64,000 bases of DNA from Calycina herbarum (taxonomy: Eukaryota > Ascomycota > Leotiomycetes > Helotiales > Pezizellaceae): NCBI GenBank assembly GCA_001414485.1, contig LLEY01000098.1, positions 62,001 through 126,000 of the forward strand. The letters run 5' to 3'. This document shows, in pieces, positions 41,151-52,892 of the stretch. Made by a program: the position numbers and the translations under genes. The notes beneath the pieces are model-generated. The model did no database searches. It saw only the letters and a program-made list of their open reading frames with translations, and was not told the origin of the DNA. The stretch's first letter is position 1. The number at the start of each line of letters is the position of its first letter.

Positions 41151-42300
41151 GATTAGCTTAAGAATAGAGACTTAACTTCGAGACTCGACTTACTTATAAA
41201 CGTCTTATATATATAAGTTATAAGCTTATTTTTAACTCTAGTCTAATTCTCTTATCTAATGCCTTATTTTCAACTATCTAGTAGCTTCTTAGATTAGAGT
41301 TTACGTAATATACGTTACTTCTTTTATAGTAGCTAATTAGTAAGTAGACTTAGTAGATCTCTCTTTTCTATTACTTTAGCTTTAGCTATTAGAACACGAG
41401 TACGACTACTTTAGTATATCGGCGGCTAAACTCTAACTTCTTTATAAATAGTTAATAGCTAGGTTTCTAGAATTACTAATTAGCTGTCTAGGTCTATATC
41501 TACCTCTCTTTATAAACGAGAAAGAGTATACTCGCTAGCTACTAGCGAGCTATTAGAATAAACATTACCTAGTAGATCTATTCTTAATAGTGTTTTTAGC
41601 TTAGATATAGAAGAAGAGGTATATTAGATATCTATTATTAGAATACTATATAGCTAAGAATTCCTTTATTAGATACTAGTATTTAGAAAGCTATCTATCT
41701 ATACTAATATTCTTTATACTTTACTTCTTTATATAGATATTAATTTAAGTAGATTAGTAACTCGCTAAGAGAGTTCTAGAGTATTAGAAATAGTATTCTC
41801 TTTAATATCTTAAGATAGACGTGTTATTTAAAGTTAATATAGTTAGATACGTGTTTCTCTTCTTCTACGTACTTATAAAGGAATATTATCTCCTATTCTC
41901 TCTAGGAAGCTTCGCCTAGTCTAAGCTACTAATATCTAATAGTAGAGGTTATTAGAATTTCACTCTCGAGTTCTAGTAGCCTTATACGCTAGATCTTTAT
42001 TAACCTGTTATTTATAAAGAATCTAGTCTATTTCTAAAGTAATATTTTCTATATTAAGAGCTTTCTCTTTAGTTTCTTACTCTATCTTATTTAATAACCG
42101 CTCTCTTTCTACGTCTAGTAGCTTTTAATACTTAGCTTCTTCTAATAGCTTCTTTCTTTTAGCTTCTAAGACGTTCTTTAATTCTTTTGCTTTAGTCTAT
42201 TTAGTCTTCCTTACCGCTGTAAATACTATATATTTTTTAGATATAAGAGAGCGAATTTGAAATATTTTATTAGCTAGCTATACTTCTTACTTATTCTAAA
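41151..42300. other. Unassigned RIP-type sequence
   Basis: About 1.15 kb of AT-rich DNA. On the minus strand fairly long stretches can be read between isolated stops (for example a Lys/Glu/Leu-rich, coiled-coil-like part near 42,000-42,200), so it may be a decayed gene or retroelement gag, but I recognise no domain. Confidence 0.3.
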
Positions 42301-44250
42301 ACTTCTATTTTAATAAAGAAGGGATTTTGTTTAATAGTAGGCTATGTCTAGTCTTTTAAGAACTTAAAAGAGGTTAAGTATTCTTAGACCTATTAATATC
42401 GTAGATAATCTACTTAACTAGTTTATTAAAAATATTTTTTATAATCTTATTAGATAAGAAAGAAGTAAGTCTATTCTAAAAAGCTTGATTCTTATTCTTC
42501 TTTACTAAGTAGAGAGAATAAATCTGCTATTTTAGATTTATAAGTAGAAATATATTAACTAGTAGAGTAAAGCATTTATTCTAGTTTAGAAACAGCTTAG
42601 TTATACTTATCTAAGTAAATTATTTAACGAATTCTAATATAATAAATATACGAGACTTAGTAGAAGATACTCTATTAATATTATTAGATAACCTTAGAAG
42701 CTTAATTAGATCTTCGCGTAGTACTAGATTATATATATTATAGTATTAATTAGATAGTACTAGAGTTTCTAATAGAAATAATAGTAACTTATCTTCTTCT
42801 AGAACTTTTAAAATAACTTTATACTAATACCTAGAAGTATTATAGAAATCTCTCTATATAGACGAGAGCTTCTATCTATACTTTTTATACTTAATAGACT
42901 ATACTAGCTTTTAGATATTCTCTTCTATTCTAACCTAGCTATATTCTTTAGGTTTTCTTTAGCTTAGTAGTTTATTCTTTATCTTTCTTCTCTTCTTTTA
43001 AGTTTAAAATACTAATATATTAAGAGAACGATTAAAACGCTTTCTATAATAACTCTTATTATTAAAAGCCTAAAATAGTAAAAAGATATAAGTAATACTA
43101 GTTTAGTCTTTATCTCGACTACTACGCTTATATCTCTACTATATATCCTCTATACTACTATTATTAATTAGAAAACTCTAATATATAATATAATCGATAT
43201 TAGAAATATTTATTCCTATACTAAGTAATATAGTAGTAACTATAATATAAGTCGCTCTATTATAGTCCTTGAATATTATATACTAAAAGTTCTTATTATA
43301 ATCTAGTATTCGAGAATTAAATTCAGCTACTACGTACTTTAGTTTAAATCGATTATCTACTACTAAATTATAGTATTTTAGTTCCTTCGCTATAAATTCC
43401 ACGTCTTTAGCTTTTAATATTCGTTATAATATAGCTAATATCTTCTAGACTTTTCTTATACTATTAATAAATATAATAGTTTTTAGAATATACTTAGATA
43501 TTAGAGTACTATTAGTATTAAAAGTATTATTCTAAAGAAAATATAATAACTTATAATCTAAGAGATAACCTTTAGTAAGAGAGTAAACGACGATAGATAT
43601 ATCTAGTTAGTTAATACTTATTTAAAGAATTATTATTTAGTATAGTATTTATCTAATTAGTCTAAAACTAGTCTCTTTTAAAACAAGTTTCTTAGCCGAG
43701 GTTATAAGTATAGTAGAGTAGCTAAACTATACTATATTCTTTCTTAAAATCGATCTTAATTAGTATAAAGTAAGGAAATTCGACTAGAAATTACTTAACC
43801 TCTATTACTCTACTAGATAGTATTTATTAATAACTACTATACTTATCTAAGTTTATACTTAAGAGGTTTTTATAAGATATATAAATCAAGAGCTAATAGC
43901 TAACTCTAGGCTAAGAAGAATATATAAGACTTTTCTAGTATAAATATCTATATAGATTTTCTTTTTATTCTTCTTTAGCGTTTCTCTAGTAAGTAATATA
44001 GGATTTATATAACTAATATTATAGATATTCTCTAGCTACTTCTTTTCTAACTTTAATAAAGGAATAATCTAGATAGTTATCTTTCTAGTAAGAATAGAAT
44101 AAGTATAGAAAATAAGACTTTTTCTAAACTCTATCTTCGTAACTAATAAAACATTAGTACTACTAAAAATCGAATAGTTAAGTATATATATTTATATATA
44201 ATAAGATCTTCTATTTCTCTACTTATTAGACTAACTATGATTTAGAATTA
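42300..44250 (-). pseudogene. RecQ-family helicase remnant
   Basis: Read on the minus strand from about 44,170 downward, helicase motifs appear in the expected order despite stops and frame changes. A Walker A-like end (RKSLIF) is near 44,130. An ILLSLELAIS block near 43,920 resembles the ILLSPELAIS of fungal RecQ-like helicases. A decayed DEVH-type block (ISIVVINKYYLVEQ-like) follows near 43,820. The C-terminal half has IIFINSI near 43,470, IIVTTILLSIGINISNIDYII near 43,210 and SSIEDI with RYKRSSRD near 43,130, the counterpart of the arginine-finger motif. Such helicases unwind DNA in recombination and repair, and multi-copy versions occur in fungal repeats and subtelomeres. Edges are approximate. 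Confidence 0.6.
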
Positions 44251-45568
44251 CTATTAAACATTTCTCTAATATAGTATACTAGTTTAAATTATTATTTTTA
44301 GATATAACTTCTAAGATAATAAACTATAAGTCGTTAGATAATAGTTATAAGATTTTAATAATTCTATCTCTTAATATAAGACTATTATTATTATCTTCTC
44401 TTATTAAACACTACTCTAGTAATAGATCGATACTAGAAAAACTACTATTATCGTCGTTATTATTATTCTTATTATTCTTATTACTAAGAATTATTTACTT
44501 ACTTTTAATCTTTCGCTTTATAAGAGCGTCTATCTTTTTTCTTTTTTCGATTATCTTATCTAGTTTTATATAATATAATATCACTAGTAGTTAGATAAAG
44601 TAGAAGTATTAAAAGAAGAGCGAAGTGAATTTAAGCGAAGAGAGAAAGCTAGACTAAAATTAGTAACTACTTTACTAAATCGAAAGAGGTAGATAAAATA
44701 CCTTATAGAATTATTAAATATAGTTTACTAAATAATTTAATATATTATACTTATTAGTATAAGAGGTTATTATTATTTACTTATAGAAAAGTAAATTCGA
44801 GATTTAATAGTTATTATTCTAGAATTTAATACTTAGCTTTAAGACTCGCTAGTTTCCCTAGAGAGTATCTAGTATAGTAAAAATAAGTATTATATATAAT
44901 AGAAAAATAGATAAATTTTTACTAAAAGTATATACTATTATATCTAGAGTTATAGTTATTGAATTATATCTCTTTAAAGTTAAAAGCTTAACCTTATAGT
45001 TGTTAATCTTACTAAAAAAATTACTAAACTCTCTTAGACCCTAGAATAAAGAAGTTAGCTGAGACAGGGGTTGGGAGCGTCTAAGCCTAATTAGGAGAGC
45101 CTAAGTTTAATTAGGGATAGTGCGGGCAGAGGGCAGGGGGGTGGGTGGGTCATAGCTTAGCCAACGCCTTGCCTGAGGCCAAGAATTCTTTATGATAGGG
45201 TCTGAGGAACTGAGATAATAAGCAGGATAGGGTGGTTTTTGCAGCTTTGAGGTCACTTCAATAATTGACAACTTCAAAGGTCTCAACATTTCAAATTCTC
45301 GATACTCTACAAGCTAACAAATGATCGAGGAAACCATTAAAGTTTCAAACCTTCAGCCGACTCCTTTTCCATAAAGCACAAAGCAACTCATACATTTTTC
45401 CCATTCAACTTTCCATCCATGTCCAACCAAAGTTCTGAGCAGATGACGAGGTCCAGAACATCCTCAAAGATAAAGAGCATCACCTTGACCCATTTTTGGA
45501 CACCAAAGCTGCACATACTCATACATAAGACCTAAGACCTAAGTCCTCACCAAAACGAGGCTTCCAGT
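44251..45568. other. AT-rich to GC-balanced transition, and 3' flank of the membrane-protein gene
   Basis: Up to about 45,060 the sequence is RIP-type with TA-rich words, and it may include the N-terminal part of the helicase remnant. From about 45,060 CpA and TpG return abruptly and composition becomes that of the gene region. The last 500 bases would hold the 3' UTR of the minus-strand gene ending at 45569. No other gene was recognised. Confidence 0.6.
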
Positions 45569-48500
45569 TCAAGCAGAACCGAGTGGATGCAAAAACACAA
45601 ACCAGCAAACAAGGAAAGCTACCAGGCCAAGCAACATAAGTAAGCCCCAGATATACATTAGTATGCACGCTACCCTTTTATGTCCCCTCCCAAACGAAGA
45701 ACATTGACCTCGAGTCCAGCAACTCACAATCCCATCAAGTGCACCCATTGCATATAGGACAAGCATCGGGGGAAAGAGAGTGCAGAGACATAAAACAACA
45801 GTCGAGAGTTTTCTCTTTTGACGAACAAGTCCTGTTTGATTGGATGAATGTCTTGAGAAAACTGCGAGTCGTGGAGCCTCAAACAATCGCTTTTGTGACC
45901 CAGTATTCTTCGTAGACTGCCTGAACCCCCCCGAAAGGTTCAGCTGTGGGCCGAACATGCCATCAGACTTTGCGGCATTGCAAATTCGTTCCATTTGAGA
46001 TTCAGTGTATAATTCCTTCCAGCTGTTTCGTCTAGGGGGCGCAAGGGGCGATCGGTATATGAAATCATTTCCTGGCGTCTCTGTTTGATCACGACTTATT
46101 TGATCTGTTGGAGTCGAAGGTCTGTGATCAGTAAGAAGAGAAAGTGGCCGGAGAGTGTTCGTTGGAAGATCTTTGACACTCTTACGACGAGCCGTATTCT
46201 TGGCTGAACGCTTCAGCTGGTGAGAAGAACTTGCTAACTTATCCTCACTTGTTGAGACTTCGCGCAGACCGCGATAGAAAGCACCAGGAGGACCCTTTAC
46301 AAAAGGTTTATGGTCTCGTTGCTTTTTCGGGTCTGCTTTGCCACCATAAGTTTGCATCTCAACAAATCCGTCGGTTTGATTCTTCTCAGAGACCTGATGA
46401 TTGTGGTCATATGGTATCACATCTTGCCATGTAGCAGAATACTCTGGAGCTGTAGCCCTTAAGACCTGGTCTGTATGAGTGGTGATCATAGGACCTGGAT
46501 CACCAAAGTCATCCATCCATCCAGAATCTTGCGATGAGCGCCGGACTATTACCACCTGCTTCTTGGGTTGATATAACCTCTGGCCAGAAACATCGGGCTC
46601 TCGGTGTGCGTGGGAATGTGAAAGTGGGGGAAAAAGGTTCACGTTTGCCGGCCTGTGTGGCTTGACACGGGACGCGACCTCTGGTGGTGGACTTTGAAAT
46701 GGATTTTCGTGTGGTTTCTTCAATGGAGGAGGCGTTCTATAGAAGGGATTTGGCGGAGGACGGATTCTTGTGGAATCGGAAAGGTACCCATTCACTTTGT
46801 GTTCTCGGAAAACAGGAAGGAAAACAGGAATACGTGACTTTTTGAGATCCCTTTGCCGATAGCCTCCCGAGTAGTGTATATTACCGGGGTGTTGTGTGAT
46901 TCTATCCGTTGAACTGAAGGAATCAAGCCCTAAGACGTCGTCGTCCGAATGATTAGCGATGCTACTCCCTGCTCTTTGAACAGTGCCCCCAAGAAGATCT
47001 GACCCGAGTGGCCTTCCTAGAGCACTTTCTCCAACAGTCTCCCAATCATTGAAATCCTCTTCCGGGGTTTCATGGCGACGTCCAAATGGGGTATTGAAAT
47101 CCTCAGGTGGAGAGTCGGGGGGCGAGTCGGGAAGAGAAACTTGGTTGATGGGCACACGAACCGTAGTTCGCTGGCAAGTCGTGACCCATTTCGAAGCAAT
47201 AGCATGTCGATCAAAGAAAGGTTGATCTTGAGGTCGCTCTTTTCGTTCCCCATTAGTGCTCTCAGTGTCCGAAGGAGGGGTAATCTCTGCGTTTCTTCTC
47301 AATAGTGACTTGATTGCCCGGTAAGTTGGAGTCTCGCTTGGCAAATCCTCATATCGCTCACGTGGACTGGTTGAGTTGCTTCCAACGCTGTATACACTAT
47401 AACCGCTTGCTCTACGAAGCGCCCTGCTTACTTCCTTCTCCAAAGGCAATCTCTTCTGCAAATCGATATTTTCGGGCGATTCGTCGGGTGGATTCGCCGA
47501 AGAGATAATGACTTCTGGGCCGTTTCCATCGTATGCGCTGGCCTTTCCTTTGCCCTTGCTTGGCCTTTTCATCAATTCCGGGTTTTCTACCGCGAGATGG
47601 AGGCCAAGCTGACCAGTCTCACCAACTGAAGCTTGATTATGTTCTAGAGCCTTTGAGCCTTGTGCATTTCCGAGAAGATTTCGCGATTGATTGACGTCCT
47701 GAAAGGAACCGGCGCCAGGGCTAGGAATGGTATGTTGTACTGCATGGTTCTGATTGGCCTGCTTGGGAAGTGAGAAGTTTGGCGGATGCCTTTGCGTATT
47801 TGAGCTACCACCTTCTGGCCCGAGTAATTTGGGATTTGGAGGGAGTGGAGGAAATCTTAGACGTTGGTTCTTCGGACTTGAAGGAAAACCATGACCCGAG
47901 GCCCGTCGATTTATATAGTCTCGCGACCTAGGAGACATACCCACGCTTCTTCCATCATCACTTGCTTCTTCCGAGCCCATGTAATGTGCGTATATGTTTC
48001 CAACAGTGCTTCCGTCCGGAATACTTGATCCATCGCCGGCGTGGAAAGGATGACAACCATAAACATCGGCACCAAAGTGTGCGTTTCTGGGATTCCAACC
48101 GTCATGTTGAATTGAATCTGGCGGGTGAGCATCGATAGTTGAATGGTAGTTTGATGAATCGCCGCCGTCCATGGCTTGTGAGGAACCAGGATCTGCCCCC
48201 GAGAGTTTCGATATAATAGACTGGCGGCTCAGTGTGCGCTTCTTCACTCGTAAAGATTCGCGCCTGATCGCATCTGCAATATGGTCACGGCTGCATTTGT
48301 GCCAATGCGAAGCAGAATATTCGTCAGACCGGTCATCTCTTGCCGTTTGTATGGAGAGTGCGTTCTTGATGTGTGCAAGGACGGAATTCCCTGGCTTCCC
48401 TGGCTGTGAAATGCATCAGAACGGAGATTGTTTATTACGGGCAATCGAGCATCACTTACAGGTTGGCTATCAGGATCCGAGGATTGAGTAGTAAACTTCT

Positions 48501-49026
48501 CCGACTCGGAGGCTAGATGCGTTTGACTCTCGTCGCCGGAAACAATGTCTGGATCACTATTGCGACGCGAAGGTGGAACCACTGCCAGTGGAGGACGAGC
48601 CGGCAAGTTGCCCAAGAGGGGGAACTTCTCGTGTGGACTTTCCGGGTCCAGGTCGGTGAGGGAAATTGAGTTTTCTTCGGAATAGGAAGTTGCGACCTGT
48701 GAGGCTCTTTGGCGTGCTTTCGCCGAGACAACGAAAGAATAAGCGGTGGGCAAATCATCGAAGACGGGGGTTCTCTTTCGGGCAGTCGCAGGTCGCTCTA
48801 GGTCTGAGGCCAACGATTGAGAACTCTGTTGTGTTGGAAGGCCTGCGCGTCGCAAAAGGGGACTTCTGGAGCATGCCCATTCATCTCTGTATGAGAATCT
48901 ATCCACAGGCACCGCTGATTTAGATCGTACCGCTCTCTTGATAACTTCAATACCGCCATAGCCATTAGTGTTTTGCGGAGAATCTCTATCGTTCCTAGAG
49001 ACTCTCGAATATGGTGGCGTGTCCAT
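45569..49026 (-). CDS. Fungal membrane protein of unknown function, 1133 aa, two exons
   Basis: The exons are 49026-48460 and 48403-45569, joined by a 56-nt intron (48404-48459) with donor GTAAGT, branch-like CTGAT and acceptor TTTCACAG. Splicing keeps one open frame across the stop that would otherwise separate the two halves. The start chosen is the first in-frame ATG (49026, MDTPPYSRVSRND); the frame is open further upstream but has no ATG there. About 1050 residues are hydrophilic and rich in Ser, Pro, Arg and Asp, probably disordered. Then come two membrane segments, about residues 1055-1076 and 1101-1127, separated by a short Cys-containing loop (SCWTRGQCSSFGRG), with only a few residues after. 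This suggests a tail-anchored hairpin with a large cytoplasmic region. No catalytic motif is visible and I do not recognise the family. Confidence 0.8.
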
Positions 49027-50669
49027 GGCTAACACATGGCCAGGCAAAATAGCCTCCTCTTGTGGTGTTGAGGCGGGGGTAACGTTGGTGAGGGGAGATT
49101 GGCGGGCGTTCAATTGAAACTTGTGGGTGAAGGTGAAGGTGGGAAGTTGAGACGCCTGAACGGCAGATAATGTTGCAAGCTGGCAAGAATATCAGTACAG
49201 ATATCGAGATGTAGTGGGGTGGGTGTTTAGATTTGTTGTTGTTGTCGCGTGCTGGATCTTTTTAGAGGTCAAGACGCGTGTAGGTGTAGACAAGCGCACC
49301 ACCTCAAATATTCACCAGATAGATATACACCTACCTCAATGACCACCTCAATGACCACCTACATACTATCACACCCTCTATTTCTTCCATCCCATTTCAA
49401 GGCAATGCGGTTGTTCCAGCTTCGCATAGACATCTGCTCCTGTCCTTCCTTTGCTTGTCTTAGTCGCTCCTCCCTCCTGAAAGCGCTCTTCTACCTGCAG
49501 TCCGCGTAGACTAGACTTTTCTCTTCCAATTTTTGCCAATGCTAGAAGCCAGCAGGGTACCTACCTATACCTATACCTATACCTATAGGGAAGTTCCACC
49601 CATCGGGTCAACATGCCCTCACCTACAAGAATGGCAATGACATATATGGCAGGAGCTACCTAGTTAGTAGCCGGCAGGCCAGTCATATTTCCATTGCCTT
49701 GCGCTCCAAAGATGGAAGACGGTGTCTACCTGTCCGAGAGCATCCATCACGCACTCATTGAATTGAGTCCTATGGTTTTTGTTGGCGCAGGTATCTCCTT
49801 GTGTCTTATCATAGTAGGAAGACAACTGCGCATTACTCTGAGAACACCCCTTTTCTCATTACTCGGGTATAATTACGAATGTTGTCCGAGAGCTTTTAGG
49901 AGAGGCAGCGACCTGAGTTTCCAATTCTCCTAGATCTTCTCGAACAATACTTTCAATTATCCTAGACCGTGTCGCACAATCGAAGGTGTTCGCGGAGTAA
50001 TGCCCAGTATCCTCTCCAGTTTGAACATTGGGCGTTTGTTATCGGAAAAGCCAACACCTCGAATCTGTCAGTCATTGCCTATATTACACAAAGAGCTACT
50101 GTCAGCTCTGGCCAGTCTAGGAAGAGCTCAGCATAATACAGCAGGGAGGGTCAAGAGAAGAGGAAGCGATTTACTACCCACCACTTTCCAGGGCCAATTG
50201 AATGTACTTCCTTTTTCTCAACCGGAATTCCAGCCCGTTTGCTCATCCCTTGTAGTTCAAGTTTGCTTAGGAAATGGAAGACTCAGTGCGTTTGATATTT
50301 GTAACGATTGAGGTTCTGCTCATTCGACTGATCTGTATTCCCAAACTCATTTTCATTCGTCAGCATACCTTGGTACGAGCCCGGTCAAATTCGTATGTTC
50401 AAGTCTCAATGTAGATGCTGCGCTGCTGCTGAAGCATTCCACCGTCATTGACACTGAATGCTGGTCGACAGGGGAAGTCGACAGACGTCGTTAAAAATGA
50501 GAAGCACCCTTGTCTTCCAGCACGGCTCCACTAGCGATCCACGTTCGGCCTCGGTGATTCTAGCAGCATCCCCCACCAGATCTCAAGGCTACTTACAAAT
50601 GCCTACCTACACTGCGTACCACTACATACACCAAATTTCACAACTTCCAGTTCAATACCGTCTCTCAGA
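49027..50669. promoter_or_regulatory. Divergent intergenic region between membrane-protein and F-box genes
   Basis: About 1.6 kb between head-to-head genes must hold both promoters. It contains a short TACCTA-type repeat (49,557-49,588) and pyrimidine-rich stretches. Short open frames here lack introns or recognisable domains, and I see no convincing gene. Confidence 0.5.
49557..49588. repeat. Hexanucleotide microsatellite (ACCTAT)n
   Basis: About four to five tandem ACCTAT units lie in the shared promoter region. The unit is not the fungal telomere repeat TTAGGG. Confidence 0.7.
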
Positions 50670-52892
50670 ATGGACACCCTACCTGCCGAGGTTATACTCA
50701 ACTGTTTTATCTGCAAGTCCCATTCTACCTTTATACCGCCCGTCGGAACTAATGAGACAGTAGTTCTCGAACCACTTGAGGTTGTCACTTTACAACGCGT
50801 ATGCAAGAAATTCCTGGAAATCGGTCGAGACGATACATTCTGGCGGGAACATTGCTTCCGAGAATCTGCTTTCCTCAAGAGCCTTCGCCGCAGACAAGAG
50901 CTCCTCAACACGGACTCCTCGCAAGAGCCTCAATTCCGCGATCTTGCCCGAGCTCTAGCTGACGGAAATGGGTTTGGCGATTCGAGGCTGGCAGAATCCC
51001 GACAGGAGGCCCGAAATCTCAAGGAACGCTCGAACGAGAAGATACGGATCCTAGCAAACTGGGATCCTAGTTATCCAAACGAGAAGGTGAGCTGGTACGA
51101 TGAATATATTGCCCGGAATGGACCAATCCAAACAAGTTGGCTGGAACAGCCTCGCCATCGCGAAAGTCCTCAGCATGAACACTTGGAAATTAGAGGCATG
51201 GGGCTTTATACCGAGCAAGGAGACTCCGACTCAACACTTGTAGTAGCACCATTGGATGACGGAAGTGTCTGCATCTGGGACATAGAAGGCACAAAAGGCC
51301 GAAAGGGAAGCATAATCGCCAGAAGCAGCTCCGCAATTCTGTTCCCTGACAACGCTCGCCTCGATAAAGCAGCCAATCACTCAAAATTGATTAGCCCAGG
51401 GGTTACGGAGTGTGTGAGCATAGACAACGCCCGTAAGAGAGCATATATTGCTGTCCAAAATGGTATGTTGGTGTTCAGCCACTTATTTCCTTTGTATAGT
51501 CTTCTCCGGTTTAACTTCCTAGAGATCTATGCGATAAGGGCACATCAAGTTTTTAACAGCTTCTGATACTGGAAAATTCATCGCCAAGTTCATCCTACCA
51601 ATCTAGCGCTTTTCTTTGATTATTGCGAGATATTTCGTCCTGTTGGGCCTATACGCATGCGTTGCTTCTCTTTTTCGAGATACTCCAAGCCATTCTATAC
51701 TCACAAACTGAACTCCACAGATATCATTGAGATTGACCTTCAAACTCTCACTGCGGTTAGTCGGGAGACGTTTCCTTTCACGGTTACCGCCTTATCGGAA
51801 GCAAAATACCCAGTTCCACTAACAGTCGGCACCAACCTGTCTCTCTATCTCCACGATCCCCGCACAAGAAGGTCCTCTGGCAACTCCTCTGGCGAAAGTG
51901 CAAGGCTTGATTCTTACGCTGCTGGATTTGGGTCCTTCAGCGGTACGAGTTCACCCGATTTCCGAAACATCCTCAACCCGGAACCTAACCCAATGTACGC
52001 ACACCTCAATTCTGGACCATTAAGTATCTTGCATCTGCCTAGTTCTGGGGATGAATGGGACGGCAATGGTGAAATTTACGTTGCAGGGCGTTTTCCTAGC
52101 ATATTGAATTATGATCGACGTTATTTTCCCAAGCTCCGAGGTTCCATACATTCGGGGGCAAGACTTTGTAGCATGGCATCTCTCCCTTATCCATTTGCTT
52201 CAATGGAAAAGGATCTAGCAAGACGTGGCGAGCTTTCCATTCAGCAAGTGGAGGTTGCAAAAACTCGACCAGGTAAGACGTTGATTGCATGCGGCGAATA
52301 CAACAGCAAAGGCTCCTTGGAGATGTATGGTCTGTCACCAAATCCCTACCTCTCTACTATTTCTTCAAATCCGGCAGCTGGCAGTTTGCAAAATTCGGTA
52401 ATGAAAAATCGACAAACTTCCTCCAATTCCAAATTGCTCTCAGTATCAAACCATGGAACAAGAATCGTCGTCTCTGATGGTGGCGGAAATCTCAAATGGC
52501 TTGAGCGTGATGGATTTACCGAAGCCCGAAGATGGAACATTGCTCATGATTCTGTTGAGGCTCCTAGTGGAATATTTGGCAATGAAGACTCGGGCGACAT
52601 AGTTATCAAACTTGCCAATACACACAACGGGCGCAGCGAAAGAGCCGTGAATGAGGATGATTTGGTACTATGGACGGGCGAGAAAATCGGACTCCTCAGC
52701 TTCTCCAGCGGCCCAGGGTTTTCCGCCGAGGATTTCGAGGCAAAGGGACCACAAACCCCGGGAGAGGCTCAGAAAGAAAGCGACGAGCGTGAATACTCGC
52801 AAAAAATGCGCAGGGCACTGGAGAGCAATGCTGACGAGGTGAGATTCATGAGAGGGTTGGGCCTTGGACTTGGTGGCAGCAGACATCCGTGA
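50670..52892 (+). CDS. F-box protein with WD40-like body, 654 aa, two exons
   Basis: The exons are 50670-51462 and 51721-52892, joined by a 258-nt intron with donor GTATGT and acceptor CCACAG. Phase 1 on both sides gives an uninterrupted frame (AYIAVQN then DIIEIDLQ). The N-terminus is a typical F-box: LPAEVILNCF, an inserted loop, then LQRVCKKFLEIGRDDTFWRE (residues 1 to about 55), the part that binds Skp1 in SCF ubiquitin ligases. The rest has beta-propeller-like strands such as GSVCIWDIEG (about 195-204) and a NGEIYVAGRF block. WD repeats are weakly conserved, so the blade number is unclear. By family it probably selects substrates for ubiquitination; the target is unknown. The intron is longer than its neighbours, so a transcript check is worthwhile. 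Confidence 0.8.

Noticed and set aside
1..45060. Long gag/pol frames in which TAA and TAG stand at Gln and Trp positions, suggesting stop-codon reassignment.
   Set aside because: The genes right of 45,060 use TAA, TAG and TGA as true stops, and the stops on the left come with general CpA/TpG loss. RIP explains them.
45569..48247. Independent 892-aa gene starting at 48247.
   Set aside because: Its first codon is GTG, and a well-formed intron joins it in frame to the upstream exon.
49027..49113. Start of the membrane-protein gene at 49113.
   Set aside because: The codon there is TTG and no in-frame ATG lies between it and the upstream stop; the first ATG is at 49026.
49557..49588. Telomere-like repeat.
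   Set aside because: The unit is ACCTAT, not TTAGGG, and only about four to five copies occur, so it is a simple microsatellite.
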